Origin: Bin87 sp965243255
GTDB lineage: Bacteria; Chloroflexota; Dehalococcoidia; Lucifugimonadales; UBA3495
Assembly (NCBI GenBank): GCA_965243255.1
Contig: CBDEUH010000004.1
Span: 2,976,001-3,040,000 of the forward strand
Direction: 5' to 3'
DNA: 64,000 nt
Shown: positions 48,477-58,454 of the stretch, piece by piece
Position numbering within the stretch: the stretch's first letter is position 1
How the letters are laid out: each line of letters opens with the position of its first letter
Position numbers and translations under genes: made by a program
The notes under the pieces: model-generated
Databases searched by the model: none
Told to the model about the DNA's origin: nothing
The model's input: only the letters and a program-made list of their open reading frames with translations

Positions 48477-50009
48477 ATGACAACCATCATACTGTCCGTC
48501 CTGGCGGTCGCAGGGTTTGCAACAGGCATAGCAGCGGTGGTTTGGCTGCTGCTATCTACCAAAAAAGACGGCAATAAACTGCAGCGCAGCCGAGAGGAGG
48601 CTGCCGACACCATCACCCAGGCCGAGGAGGAAAAGCGCACTATCCTGCTCCAAGCGCAGGAAGAGGCTATCAAAATCCGCGAGGCCGGTGACCAGGAAAT
48701 CAAAGATCAACGTCGCGAACTCAACCGCATGGAGCGCCGCTACATCCAGCGGGAAGAACAACTCGACCACAAATCCGAATCATTGGAAACCCTGGAAGCA
48801 GACTTGGTCCGGCGCGAGTCCGACGCCAAATCCGCCCTCCAGCAGGCCGATGAAATCAAACATCAGCACACCCATGAGCTGGAACGTATCGCTTCCCTCA
48901 CCACCGATGAGGCCCGCTCTATCGTCCTCAAACGGGGCGAAGAGGAGGCTACCCACGAACTGTCCCGCCGCTACTACGAGCTGGAAAAGGAACACCAAAC
49001 CCGGGCCGATGAAAACGCCCGTCGCATCCTTACCCTCGCTATCAATCGTCTCGCTACCGACGTAGTCTCGGAAAGCACCACTTCTGTTGTTTCCCTGCCC
49101 AACGATGAGATGAAAGGTCGTCTCATCGGCCGCGAAGGACGTAACATCAGGGCTCTCGAAGCCAGCACCGGCGTCGAAATCGTCGTTGACGATACGCCCG
49201 GCATCGTTACCATTTCCTGCTTTGACCCGGTTCGCCGGGAAATCGCCAAACTCGCCCTGACCCAACTGGTCAAGGACGGACGCATCCAACCCGCTCGCAT
49301 CGAAGAGAGTGTCAACCGCGCCACTCGCGATATCGACGAAATCATCTGGCGCGCCGGCGAAGAAGCTACCTTCGAAGTCGGCGTCAGCGGCCTCGACCCC
49401 GAACTGATTCGACTCCTGGGCCGCCTCAAATACCGCTTCAGCTACGGCGAAAACGTCCTCACCCACTCCATCGAGGTCGGTCTCCTCGCCGGTATGCTCG
49501 CCTCCGAAGTCGGCGCCGACGTCCAGATCGCCACCACCGGCGGCCTGCTCCACGATATCGGCAAGGCTCTGACCCACGAGATCAAGGGCCCCCACGCCGA
49601 AATCGGCTACGACCTCACCACTCGCAACGGCGTCCACTCCCTCATCACCAACTGCGTCCTGGAACACCACGACGACGACCACTCCAGCATCGAGTCCTTC
49701 CTCGTCGCCGCCGCCGACGGCATCAGCGCCGCTCGCCCCGGCGCCCGACGCGAATCCATGGAACAGTACACCCGCCGCCTGCGCGAACTGGAGGAAACCG
49801 CCTACAGCTTCGACGGCGTACAGCGCGCCTTCGCCATCCAGGCCGGACGCGAAGTCCGCGTCATGGTCAGCCCCAATGACGTGGACGACGTGGCCTGCGC
49901 CACCCTCGCCCGCGACATCGCCGGCAAGGTTTCCAAGGAACTCCAGTACCCCGGCCAGATCAAGGTTACCGTCATCCGCGAAACCCGCGAGGAAAGCATC
50001 GCCAAATAA
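48477..50009 (+). CDS. rny: ribonuclease Y
   Basis: A 510-aa membrane-anchored endoribonuclease that starts mRNA decay. Order: an N-terminal transmembrane helix (IILSVLAVAGFATGIAAVVW), a long coiled coil (residues ~30-170), a KH domain (GRLIGREGRNIRALEASTGV) and an HD domain with LLHDIGKALTHEIKGPHAEI and HHDDDHSS. The ATG at 48477 has a perfect AGGAGG. The next gene follows after one base, the common rny-ymdB pair. Confidence 0.95.
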   Translation: MTTIILSVLAVAGFATGIAAVVWLLLSTKKDGNKLQRSREEAADTITQAEEEKRTILLQAQEEAIKIREAGDQEIKDQRRELNRMERRYIQREEQLDHKSESLETLEADLVRRESDAKSALQQADEIKHQHTHELERIASLTTDEARSIVLKRGEEEATHELSRRYYELEKEHQTRADENARRILTLAINRLATDVVSESTTSVVSLPNDEMKGRLIGREGRNIRALEASTGVEIVVDDTPGIVTISCFDPVRREIAKLALTQLVKDGRIQPARIEESVNRATRDIDEIIWRAGEEATFEVGVSGLDPELIRLLGRLKYRFSYGENVLTHSIEVGLLAGMLASEVGADVQIATTGGLLHDIGKALTHEIKGPHAEIGYDLTTRNGVHSLITNCVLEHHDDDHSSIESFLVAAADGISAARPGARRESMEQYTRRLRELEETAYSFDGVQRAFAIQAGREVRVMVSPNDVDDVACATLARDIAGKVSKELQYPGQIKVTVIRETREESIAK

Positions 50010-50010
50010 T

Positions 50011-50787
50011 ATGCGCGTCCTGATGATTGGCGACATCATCGGCAAGCCGGGTCGGCAAACCCTGGCCCGGCTCCTGCCGGCTCTCCGCCGCGAACTCCAC
50101 ATCGACCTCGTCATCGCCAACGCCGAAAACACCGCCGGCGGCTTCGGCCTCACCCCCAAAACCGCCCGCAACCTCCTCGACGCCGGCGTTGACGTTATGA
50201 CCTCCGGCAATCACATCTGGGATAAGAAAGACATCATCCCCCACATGGACGAATTCCCCCTGCTCCGGCCCGCCAACTACTACGGCGCCCCCGGACGCGG
50301 CTGGCTCATGCACGGCGACGTCATGGTGCTCAACCTCCAGGGCCGCACCTTCATGCCCGCCACCATCGACTGCCCTTTCCGCGAAGCCGATAAACGCCTC
50401 GCCGAAGCCGAATCCCAATTGGGCCACCCGCCCCCCGTCGTGCTCGTCGATTTCCACGCCGAAGCCACCTCCGAAAAGCAGAGCCTCGGCTGGTATCTCG
50501 ACGGACGCGTCAGCGCCGTCGTCGGCACCCACACCCACGTCGCCACCGCCGACGCCCGCCTGCTCTCCGCCAGTACTGCCTACGTCAGCGACCTCGGCAT
50601 GACCGGCCCCCAGGACTCCGTAATCGGCACCGAAACCGCCCCCGTCCTCGAACGTTTCCGCACCGGCATCCCCCAGCGCCTCTCCCCGGCCGATGGCCCC
50701 TGCATCCTCAACTCCGTCCTCATCCAAATCGACCCCCAAACCGGCCACGCCACCGAAATCGTCCGCATCGACCGCTCCCTCGCATAA
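50011..50787 (+). CDS. ymdB: YmdB-type metallophosphoesterase (TIGR00282)
   Basis: A 258-aa metallophosphoesterase, in related bacteria a cyclic-nucleotide phosphodiesterase acting with RNase Y. Metal-binding motifs are complete: GDIIGKPGRQT, ANAENTAGGFG, SGNHIWDKKDI, VDFHAEATSEKQ and GTHTHVATADAR. It starts one base after the rny stop. The ribosome-binding GAGGAAAG lies within the end of rny. Confidence 0.9.
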   Translation: MRVLMIGDIIGKPGRQTLARLLPALRRELHIDLVIANAENTAGGFGLTPKTARNLLDAGVDVMTSGNHIWDKKDIIPHMDEFPLLRPANYYGAPGRGWLMHGDVMVLNLQGRTFMPATIDCPFREADKRLAEAESQLGHPPPVVLVDFHAEATSEKQSLGWYLDGRVSAVVGTHTHVATADARLLSASTAYVSDLGMTGPQDSVIGTETAPVLERFRTGIPQRLSPADGPCILNSVLIQIDPQTGHATEIVRIDRSLA

Positions 50788-50818
50788 CCCCTATATCCAC
50801 GTAAAACCTCGGAGCCCC

Positions 50819-51691
50819 ATGTCCATCACCGTTGATCTCCATACCCATACCACCGCCTCCGACGGTCGTCTCACCCCCACCGAACTGGTGCAAATGACCG
50901 CCGCCAAGGGCATCCGCACCCTGGCCGTCAGCGACCACGACACCACCGACGGCCTGGCCGAAGCCCAGCGCGCCGTCAACAAAATCCCCGGTATGCGCCT
51001 GGTCCCCTCCATCGAACTCAGCTGCGATGTTCCCGGCGGCGAGGTCCACATGCTCGGCTACTTCATGGACACCGGCGACCCCGACTTTCAGGAAACCCTG
51101 TCCGTCTTCCGCCAGGGCCGCCTCGAGCGCGGCGAAGGCATGGTCCGCAAGCTCGCCGAATACGGCCTGCACATCGAATGGGAGCGGGTCCGGGAAATCG
51201 CCGGCGACGCCTCCGTCGGCCGTCCCCACGTCGCCCGCGCCCTGGTCGAAGCCGGCTACTTCTCCGAACCCGCCCAGGCCTTCGAAGAATACCTGGGACG
51301 CAACGGCAAGGCTTACGTCGAACGCGCCAAGCTCACCCCCATCGATGCCGTCAAGATGCTCAACGATATCGGAGGCGTGGCCGTCTTCGCCCACCCCTGG
51401 TTCGAGCGGCGCGGCGGCGAACCCGAACCCGAGCAGTCCCTCATCCAGACCGTCGAGGAGCTCAAGGCTGCCGGCCTCCACGGCATGGAAGTCCACTACG
51501 CCATGTACGACCAGCAAACCGTCGATTGGCTCGCCGATGTCGCCCGCGCCTACGACCTCATCCCCTGCGGCGGCAGCGACTACCACCACAGCGGCAACTC
51601 CCGCGAACCCCTCCCCGGCACCAACGGCCCGCCCCGGGAATCCGTAGAACGCCTGGAAGCCACCGCCCGCCAACTCGACGCCGCCCGCTAA
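50819..51691 (+). CDS. PHP-domain metal-dependent phosphoesterase
   Basis: A 290-aa PHP-domain protein (TrpH/RNase AM-like). Metal ligands: VDLHTHTTASDGRLTPTELV, AVSDHDTTDGL, the central FAHPW, and GGSDYHHSGN near the C-terminus. Relatives hydrolyse 3',5'-nucleoside bisphosphates or trim RNA 5' ends, which fits its place after rny-ymdB, but the substrate is inference. The ATG at 50819 lacks a strong ribosome-binding site. Confidence 0.88.
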   Translation: MSITVDLHTHTTASDGRLTPTELVQMTAAKGIRTLAVSDHDTTDGLAEAQRAVNKIPGMRLVPSIELSCDVPGGEVHMLGYFMDTGDPDFQETLSVFRQGRLERGEGMVRKLAEYGLHIEWERVREIAGDASVGRPHVARALVEAGYFSEPAQAFEEYLGRNGKAYVERAKLTPIDAVKMLNDIGGVAVFAHPWFERRGGEPEPEQSLIQTVEELKAAGLHGMEVHYAMYDQQTVDWLADVARAYDLIPCGGSDYHHSGNSREPLPGTNGPPRESVERLEATARQLDAAR

Positions 51692-51715
51692 CCCCCCCGC
51701 TGAAGCGGCAACGCT

Positions 51716-52444
51716 ATGCCCGCCGCGCTCTTCACCATCATCCCCCTCTGGGCCGCCGCCTACCTCATCGGCGCAACGCCCATATCCTACCTGCTCGCCC
51801 GCGCATTCGGCGGCATCGACCTCCGACGCCACGGCAGCGGCAACGTCGGCGGCAGCAACCTCGCCAGCCAGCTGGGCAAACGCTGGTTCCCCGCCATCAT
51901 CGCCATCGACCTCACCCGCGGCGCCGCTCCCATCCTCCTCGGCTACTACGTCCTGGGCCACTATCTGCCGGCCCTCAGCGAACATCCCTGGCTATTGATG
52001 CTCACCCCCTTGTTCACCCTGGCCGGCAACGCCTGGTCGCCGTTCCTGCGTTTCACCGGAGGCCGCAGCGTCGGCGTCTGGGCCGGCGGATTGACCGGCA
52101 TCTCGCCGCCGCTGTTCCTCGCCGCCCTGCTCACCTACCTGCTCACCTGGTTCGCCACCCGTCGCTCCGCCGAGTCCTTGTTGGCGGTCATGCTTCTGTT
52201 GCCTCTGGTCTGCCTGGCCTGGCCCGGCCAGTTGCTCCTGGTCGGCTCGCCTCAGCAATACGCCGTCTATGCCGCCGCCGGCGTGGCGCTCATCCTGCTC
52301 AAGCGCCTGCTGTCCAACGGCGGCCCCCTGCCGGCCGACCTGCCCCGTCGTTCGGTGATGCTCAACCGCCTGCTCCGCGACCGCGACATCGCCGACCGCC
52401 GGCAGTGGCTCTCCCGCGTCGGCGACCGCCCCCGGGACTTCTGA
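51716..52444 (+). CDS. plsY: glycerol-3-phosphate acyltransferase PlsY
   Basis: A 242-aa membrane enzyme that acylates glycerol-3-phosphate from acyl-phosphate, the first step of phospholipid synthesis. Three conserved loops: LRRHGSGNVGGSNLASQLGK, AGNAWSPFLRFTGGRSVGVW, and a later PSV-like region that is less clear. Five or more helices. There is a C-terminal cytoplasmic extension (~40 residues). The stop overlaps the next ATG. Confidence 0.85.
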   Translation: MPAALFTIIPLWAAAYLIGATPISYLLARAFGGIDLRRHGSGNVGGSNLASQLGKRWFPAIIAIDLTRGAAPILLGYYVLGHYLPALSEHPWLLMLTPLFTLAGNAWSPFLRFTGGRSVGVWAGGLTGISPPLFLAALLTYLLTWFATRRSAESLLAVMLLLPLVCLAWPGQLLLVGSPQQYAVYAAAGVALILLKRLLSNGGPLPADLPRRSVMLNRLLRDRDIADRRQWLSRVGDRPRDF

Positions 52445-52947
52445 TGGCAAGTTCGCCCTCCGACCCTCAACCCTTCACCTGCTACTGGCACCCGGAGGTC
52501 CCCACCGGCCTGTCGTGCAGCCAGTGCCGGCGTCCCATCTGCACCCAGTGCCTGGTGCAGGTTCCCGTCGGTATCCGCTGCCGGGAATGTGGACGCGCTC
52601 AGCCCCTGCCCACCTTCGACGTTCAACCTTCCAACTACGCCCGCGCCGCTGTGGTCGCCGCCGTCGTCGCCGTCGGGGGCATCGTCCTCACCGTCCTGCT
52701 CGCCCTGTTCCTCGGCGGCCTGGCCTTCGTCATAATGCCCCTGGGCGTCGGTTACGTCGCCGGCGAGGTTATCAGTCGTGTCGTCAACCTCAAGCGCAGC
52801 CGCGGCTTGATGTACATCGCCGGCAGCACCGTGGTCGTCTCCGTAATCGTGCCCCTCTACCTCTTGGGTTTTCCCTCACCGGGCCTCTGGGGCATTCTCG
52901 CTACCGTCGGCGGCGTGCTCATCGCCATCGCCCGCGTCCGCCTATAA
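52444..52947 (+). CDS. B-box-type zinc-finger membrane protein
   Basis: A 167-aa protein. Residues ~12-55 contain CYWHPEVPTGLSCSQCRRPI then CTQCLVQVPVGIRCRECGRA, a zinc-binding B-box-like domain, followed by three hydrophobic segments (AAVVAAVVAVGGIVLTVLLA is the first). Such proteins occur next to rhomboid or membrane genes in Chloroflexota. It overlaps the plsY stop by 1 bp. Function unknown. Confidence 0.8.
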   Translation: MASSPSDPQPFTCYWHPEVPTGLSCSQCRRPICTQCLVQVPVGIRCRECGRAQPLPTFDVQPSNYARAAVVAAVVAVGGIVLTVLLALFLGGLAFVIMPLGVGYVAGEVISRVVNLKRSRGLMYIAGSTVVVSVIVPLYLLGFPSPGLWGILATVGGVLIAIARVRL

Positions 52948-52981
52948 CCGCCCAATCCCCAACGTCCGCTGATCCTGTGCA

Positions 52982-53000
52982 CCCTGATTCTGACAATTCA
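52982..53000. repeat. dispersed repeat CCCTGATTCTGACAATTCA
   Basis: A copy of the ATTCTGACAAT-type element, also seen at 23669-23685 and 47455-47478. It lies in the 71-bp gap between two convergent genes. Confidence 0.6.
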
Positions 53001-53018
53001 CGGCTACCGCAATACCCG

Positions 53019-53506
53019 TCATTCCCTTGCCTCATGCTCAGCCCACAGTCTCGCAATCGTATCCCGCGCCACCCCGCTGGCAAAGCCCCGTCGCCGCAGG
53101 TAGTCCCACATCTTGCGACGGAACGTCCCGTAGGGCATGTCGCCCCGTTCCAGCCACCGCCGCGCCCGCCGCTCGCCAGCCCGGTACGCGCCATCGGCTT
53201 CGTCCAGCCCTTCCAGCGTCTCGTCAATGATGCTGTTCGCCACGCCCTTGGCCCGCAGCTCCCGCCGCAACGCAAAGGCGCCCCTGGGCTTGCGACGCTC
53301 CCGGCTGTCCCGCCACCGCCGGGCGAAATCCTCGTCATCCAGGTAGCCGTAACGATTCAGCGATGTCAGCACTTGCTCAACGACGGGCTGGGAAAACTCC
53401 TTCCCAACCCGTCGCCGTACTTCCGTAACCGACCGCTGCCGGAAGCTGACGTAGCGCAGAGCTACCTGTAGCGCCCGCGCATAGTCATCGGACTCAGATG
53501 CTTCCA

Positions 53507-53507
<1 letters not shown>
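53019..53507 (-). CDS. recX: regulatory protein RecX
   Basis: A 162-aa RecA inhibitor made of three-helix repeats: QVALRYVSFRQRSVTEVRRR, then LTSLNRYGYLDDEDFARRWR and YGTFRRKMWDYLRRRGFASG. Its ATG overlaps the recA stop by one base, so RecX is translated in a fixed ratio with RecA. Confidence 0.92.
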
Positions 53508-54622
<1,115 letters not shown>

Positions 54623-54631
54623 CTTTAACCT

Positions 54632-54696
54632 CGCACGCTTGTTCCGCGCTGTATTTTGTTGGCGGCGATAATAGCACGGGCGTTCCAGTAACGCAA
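54632..54696 (-). promoter_or_regulatory. recA promoter with LexA-box-like motifs
   Basis: On the minus strand: TTGCGT (54691-54696), a 17-bp spacer and TATTAT (54668-54673), extended to TGCTATTAT. GGAACGCCCGTGCT (54673-54686) overlaps the spacer and GGAACAAGCGTGCG (54632-54645) lies downstream. Both are one base off the Gram-positive-type LexA box GAACN4GTTC. SOS control is plausible but not proven. Confidence 0.5.
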
Positions 54697-54717
54697 GGCC
54701 TTTCTGTCATCAATTTT

Positions 54718-54738
54718 CCTCTCCCCTCGCGGGAGAGG
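54718..54738. repeat. palindromic repeat CCTCTCCC-N5-GGGAGAGG
   Basis: A perfect 8-bp stem followed by GTCAGGGTGAGGG, a motif widely dispersed in bacterial genomes. It lies in the 169-bp gap between the glutaredoxin and recA genes and may also end the upstream transcript. Confidence 0.7.
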
Positions 54739-54791
54739 GTCAGGGTGAGGGAGTACTCTCAACCGGGCCCACGGCCCGGCGCCTAAAAATC

Positions 54792-55061
54792 TCAAAACCC
54801 GCCTTCAAAACCAATCGTAACCGCGCCGTTCTCCACGATTATCGGCGTTATCCGCTCGCCGCCCGACAGCTCCAGCAGCGCCGGTATCTGGTCCGGCTGC
54901 TTGGATACGTCAATCTCCGTGTAGGCCACGCGCTGCCGCCGGTAGTGCATCTTCGCCTGCGCCGAAAAGGGACAGTCCGGGTGCGTGTAAAGAATGATTT
55001 CGGTCTGCTCTGCGGTGGTCAAAACAATCTCCTGAACCGGGCCATTTCCCGATTTTGCCAA
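54792..55061 (-). CDS. glutaredoxin-like protein
   Basis: An 89-aa thioredoxin-fold protein with a monothiol CPFS active site in YTHPDCPFSAQAKM and the cis-Pro motif ERITPIIV. The C-terminus GFEGGF is the typical GSH-side loop. A nonessential N-terminal extension precedes the first strand. It probably reduces disulfides or handles iron-sulfur clusters. Confidence 0.85.
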   Translation of the reverse strand: MAKSGNGPVQEIVLTTAEQTEIILYTHPDCPFSAQAKMHYRRQRVAYTEIDVSKQPDQIPALLELSGGERITPIIVENGAVTIGFEGGF

Positions 55062-55095
55062 TAGCGTTGCCCAATTGTACGTATCGCCGTCCCAA

Positions 55096-55449
55096 CTACG
55101 GAGCCGGCGGAACCCTGAATCTCACCGTGCCGTCGGTATCGTGTTCGTGGTAGGCGATGGCCGCCAGCAGTTCCCGGCGTGTATCGGCTACTGTGGCGGC
55201 CAGGGCGTCAATCCGGGCATCAAGCCGAGCGCCCTGGGCGTCAATCCGTTCGGACAGAGTGTCGACCCGTCCGGACAGAGTGTCCGTCCGTTCGGACAGA
55301 GTGTCGATCCGTCCGGCCAAAGTGTCCATCCGCGCGGCCAGGGCGTCCATCCGTTCGATCACCTTCCCGGCCCAATAGAACATTGACCCCACCAGGGCCA
55401 CCAAGGTAACCACACCCACAGCGATGCTGATTGCGATGCCTACGTCCAT
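55096..55449 (-). CDS. membrane-anchored coiled-coil protein
   Basis: A 117-aa protein from ATG 55449; the frame extends to 55536 without a better start. One N-terminal transmembrane helix (GIAISIAVGVVTLVALVGSM), then a coiled coil of 7-residue units such as MDTLAGR, IDTLSER, TDTLSGR and VDTLSER (residues ~35-85). The DNA of these units is also near-repeated at 21-bp steps, like the gene at 22024. Function unknown. Confidence 0.7.
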   Translation of the reverse strand: MDVGIAISIAVGVVTLVALVGSMFYWAGKVIERMDALAARMDTLAGRIDTLSERTDTLSGRVDTLSERIDAQGARLDARIDALAATVADTRRELLAAIAYHEHDTDGTVRFRVPPAP

Positions 55450-55459
55450 AGTGCCGCCA

Positions 55460-55488
55460 ATTATACCCGGCGGTGCGCCCACCAACAA
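55460..55488 (-). promoter_or_regulatory. promoter of the coiled-coil membrane protein
   Basis: On the minus strand TTGTTG (55483-55488), a 17-bp spacer and a perfect TATAAT (55460-55465), 10 bp before the ATG, so the leader would be very short. Confidence 0.55.
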
Positions 55489-55555
55489 CCGGAACCCCTT
55501 GAGGTCAACTTGCCTCGCACTGGAGCCCCTGCTCAACCGCCCATGCCTGGATTCC

Positions 55556-56509
55556 CTACACCGGCACCGGCTGCGCTTCCAGCAACTCCGCTATCACCGA
55601 TTCTTGCGTCCGTTCCCGCAGTCTCGCCATGCTTTTCAGGATGATGCGATGCGCCAGCGCCGGCCCGGCCAAGGCCTTGATGTCGTCCGGAGTAACGTAG
55701 TCCTGCCCCCTGATGCCGGCCAACGCCTGGGCGCAGCGGTACAGCCCCAGCGTCGCCCGCGGACTGGCGCCCAGCTCAACGTCCGGATGCTCACGGGTGG
55801 CGCGAATCAGCCCCACCAGGTACGACCGCAGCGGCCGACTGATGTAAATCCGACGCACCAGGTTCTGGATGTTCAGCACTTCGTCCGCCGACGCCACGGC
55901 CCCCAGCGAACCCAATGGGTCGGCATCCTCAAACCGCTCTAGCATCGCATCTTCGTCGTCTTCCGATGGATAGCCCAGGCTCAGCCGCATCAGGAAGCGG
56001 TCAATCTGCGCTTCCGGCAGCGGAAACGTCCCCTCCAGTTCAATGGGGTTTTGAGTCGCCAGCACCAGGAACGGCGCCGGCAGGCGCACTGTGTCCTGGT
56101 CAACCGTAACCTGCCGCTCCGCCATGGCCTCCAGCAACGCCGATTGCGTCCGCGGCGTGGCCCGGTTGATTTCGTCCGCCAGCACCACCTGCGCGATCAC
56201 GGGCCCGGGCCGGAACTCAAACTGCCCGCTGCGCTGGTTGTAGTAGTTGATCCCTGTGATGTCCGACGGCATCAGGTCTGGCGTGAACTGGATGCGCCGG
56301 AACTCGCAGTCCAGCGAATAGGACAGCGACCGGGCCAACGTGGTTTTCCCAATGCCAGGCACGTCCTCAATCAGGATGTGCCCCGCGCTGAACAGGGCCG
56401 CCAGCGTGAACTCAATCACCTCATCCTTGCCCACTATCGCCAGCTGGATGTTCTCCCGGATGGCCCGGGCCGTATCCGCAATGCGCTGCGTTTCCGATGC
56501 CGTGGTCAA
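55556..56509 (-). CDS. MoxR family AAA+ ATPase
   Basis: A 317-aa MoxR ATPase. Walker A is IEDVPGIGKTTLARSLSYSL, Walker B VVLADEINRATPRTQSALLE, sensor 1 FLVLATQNPIELEGTFPLPE, and arginine-finger region AQIDRFLMRLSLGYP. These proteins act as chaperones for metal insertion or complex assembly and usually sit next to a VWA or DUF58 gene. None is seen on either side here. Its start overlaps the preceding nucleotidyltransferase stop by 4 bp. Confidence 0.92.
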   Translation of the reverse strand: MTTASETQRIADTARAIRENIQLAIVGKDEVIEFTLAALFSAGHILIEDVPGIGKTTLARSLSYSLDCEFRRIQFTPDLMPSDITGINYYNQRSGQFEFRPGPVIAQVVLADEINRATPRTQSALLEAMAERQVTVDQDTVRLPAPFLVLATQNPIELEGTFPLPEAQIDRFLMRLSLGYPSEDDEDAMLERFEDADPLGSLGAVASADEVLNIQNLVRRIYISRPLRSYLVGLIRATREHPDVELGASPRATLGLYRCAQALAGIRGQDYVTPDDIKALAGPALAHRIILKSMARLRERTQESVIAELLEAQPVPV

Positions 56510-57231
56510 GGCGTTGCTCCGGGCGCTGCCAGCTTGCCCTCCAGGTGTTCCGCCGCTTCCCTCAGGTCCTTCGGCGAGTCAACACTGCGCCAGAACTTAT
56601 CCGTCAACACCGCCGACATCCGCCCCGTCGCCGCCAGCGCCGGAAACGTCGTGGTTTCGTGGTCGCCCACCTCCGGCAGCAGCTCCCGGATGGACGGGTC
56701 CAACACGTAGACCCCGCCGTTGATGGCATAGGGCAGCGCCGCTTTCTCCCGGAACCCGTGCACCAGGCCGTCGCTGTTGGTGTCCACGATGCCGTAAGGG
56801 CTGGTCATGGGCACCGTCAGTATGCTGGCGCAATGCGACGGGTTCGCGGCCGAACGTCGCCGGTAATCCGCCAACAGTTCGCCCAGGTCGGCGTCGGTGA
56901 TTACGTCGCCGTTGGTGGCAATCACGGGTTCTTCGCCGCCGGATAGCATGGCCAGCCCCTTCTTCAGCGCGCCGCCCCGGCCCAGCGGCGTTCTTTCGTG
57001 GCTGTAATGCGCCCGGATGCCCAATACGCTCCCGTCACCGAAATAGTCCGCCACCATTTCCCCCAGGTAACCCACCAGGAACACCACGTCCGTAACCCCG
57101 ACCTCCCGTAGCCGCCGCATCTGGTGCCACAGAATCGGCCGGCCGTTTAGTTCCACCATGGGCTTCGGCGCGGTGTCAGTGAGGGGCCGCAGCCTTTCGC
57201 CTTTGCCCCCGGCCAGAATCAAAGCATACAT
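56506..57231 (-). CDS. NDP-sugar nucleotidyltransferase
   Basis: A 241-aa enzyme of the RfbA/GlmU-N/ManC fold that activates a sugar phosphate to a nucleoside-diphosphate sugar. N-terminal MYALILAGGKGERLRPLTDT with the LxxGxGxRLxPLT signature, followed by PKPMVELNGRPILWHQMRRL; later ATNGDVITD with the metal-binding Asp. The C-terminal FWRSVDSPKDLREA is typical. It is the first gene of the pair with MoxR. Confidence 0.88.
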   Translation of the reverse strand: MYALILAGGKGERLRPLTDTAPKPMVELNGRPILWHQMRRLREVGVTDVVFLVGYLGEMVADYFGDGSVLGIRAHYSHERTPLGRGGALKKGLAMLSGGEEPVIATNGDVITDADLGELLADYRRRSAANPSHCASILTVPMTSPYGIVDTNSDGLVHGFREKAALPYAINGGVYVLDPSIRELLPEVGDHETTTFPALAATGRMSAVLTDKFWRSVDSPKDLREAAEHLEGKLAAPGATP

Positions 57232-57509
57232 GACGCCCGCACTGTGGCTACTGGATAAAGGGCAGCGCCCGGATATACACTTCCGTTTGTTTTCGCCCGG
57301 TCCCTATCTCAGTGCCGAACACTTCTATGCGCCGGGCTGCGACTAGTCGGAACCCTAACAGCAAGGCCGGCCAGTGTCAACAATTCCCACCGTTTTTCAG
57401 CCCGTGCATTGCCGGTGCGGATTCGCTCCCCGGCGCCGGCGCCCAATCGACCGCCGACCTGGGTCGGGCCGCCCACGATGCGACCGCCAACGACCCGCAA
57501 CGCCCCCTG
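57232..57509. other. intergenic stretch without a supported gene
   Basis: About 280 bp between divergent genes. I see no convincing ORF, RNA structure or repeat. The short open frames here have no ribosome-binding site or protein-like composition. Confidence 0.6.
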
Positions 57510-57518
57510 TGCTATAAT
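57510..57518 (+). promoter_or_regulatory. extended -10 promoter of the catabolic gene run
   Basis: TGCTATAAT is a perfect extended -10 (TGn-TATAAT) about 100 bp before the TTG start of the next gene. The -35 region is weak. Confidence 0.6.
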
Positions 57519-57617
57519 CCCGTAGGCTTGGCAATGGGCCCGGCGATGGGGATGATTGCCCCGGGCTTGCGCCGTGATATTGCAAAGTATCGGTATTTTG
57601 TGAGGAGGAACACAGCC

Positions 57618-58412
57618 TTGACTACTCCTAATGACCGCCTGCAGGCAGGTATCGGGATGCGCCGCACCATGTCCGGGGGTGATAAATCCCATCTGGCCCT
57701 GCCCGGCGTTGACCAGTTGGCTCCTGACCTCAAGCGCATCATCGACGAAGCCCTGTTCGGCACCATCTGGACACGGCCCGGACTGGACTTGAAACAGCGT
57801 TGCATCGCCACAATCTCGGCGCTGATGACTCAGGGAGAGCTCAACCTGTTGCGCCGCCACATCGTCCGCGCCCTTAACGTGGGCCTTACGCCGAACCAGG
57901 TGGTGGAAATTTTCTTCCAGTCCACCTTCTACATCGGCGTGCCGGCCGTTGAATCGGGCCTCCGCCTCACCAAGGACATCCTAGAAGAACTCGGCATCGA
58001 ATACGAGCCCACCCTGGAATACGACCCCAACATGCACGCCGACGAACGCTTCGCCCTGGGCCAGGAACTGCACCGCCATCACATGGGCAGCACTCCCGAC
58101 ACCGGCGCCGACGCCAACAGCCCCGAAGCGCAGCTGGAGCGTATCGTTGACGAGTATAACTGGGGAGCCATCTACAGCCGTTCGCTCCTGGACGACAAGG
58201 AGCGCGCCATTATCTCCCTGGCCGCCCTGACCAGCATGGGCGTGTACGACGCACAGATGCGTCGGCGCATCCGCGGCGCCGTCGGCGTCGGCCTCGGCCC
58301 CGATGAGATTATGGAGGTCTTCATCCACCTCTCCATGTACGGCGGCTATGTGAACGCCCGGACGGCGATGCGCATCGCCCGCTCCGTTTTCAACGAGTTG
58401 GGCATCGGTTAG
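57618..58412 (+). CDS. carboxymuconolactone decarboxylase family protein (two-domain)
   Basis: A 264-aa protein with two CMD-type helical domains: domain 1 near residues 45-130 (LKQRCIATISALMTQGELNL) and domain 2 near residues 175-260 (DDKERAIISLAALTSMGVYD, RRRIRGAVGVGLGPDEIMEV). Neither has the CxxC of AhpD, so it is not an alkylhydroperoxidase. TTG at 57618 is chosen because AGGAGG lies 9 bases upstream; the frame opens earlier at 57312. It may decarboxylate a lactone or act as a hydrolase relative in ring catabolism. Confidence 0.85.
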   Translation: MTTPNDRLQAGIGMRRTMSGGDKSHLALPGVDQLAPDLKRIIDEALFGTIWTRPGLDLKQRCIATISALMTQGELNLLRRHIVRALNVGLTPNQVVEIFFQSTFYIGVPAVESGLRLTKDILEELGIEYEPTLEYDPNMHADERFALGQELHRHHMGSTPDTGADANSPEAQLERIVDEYNWGAIYSRSLLDDKERAIISLAALTSMGVYDAQMRRRIRGAVGVGLGPDEIMEVFIHLSMYGGYVNARTAMRIARSVFNELGIG

Positions 58413-58454
58413 CCGACCGTCCTCTCGCCGCACTCGCAACTGTAGGGGGAAAAT

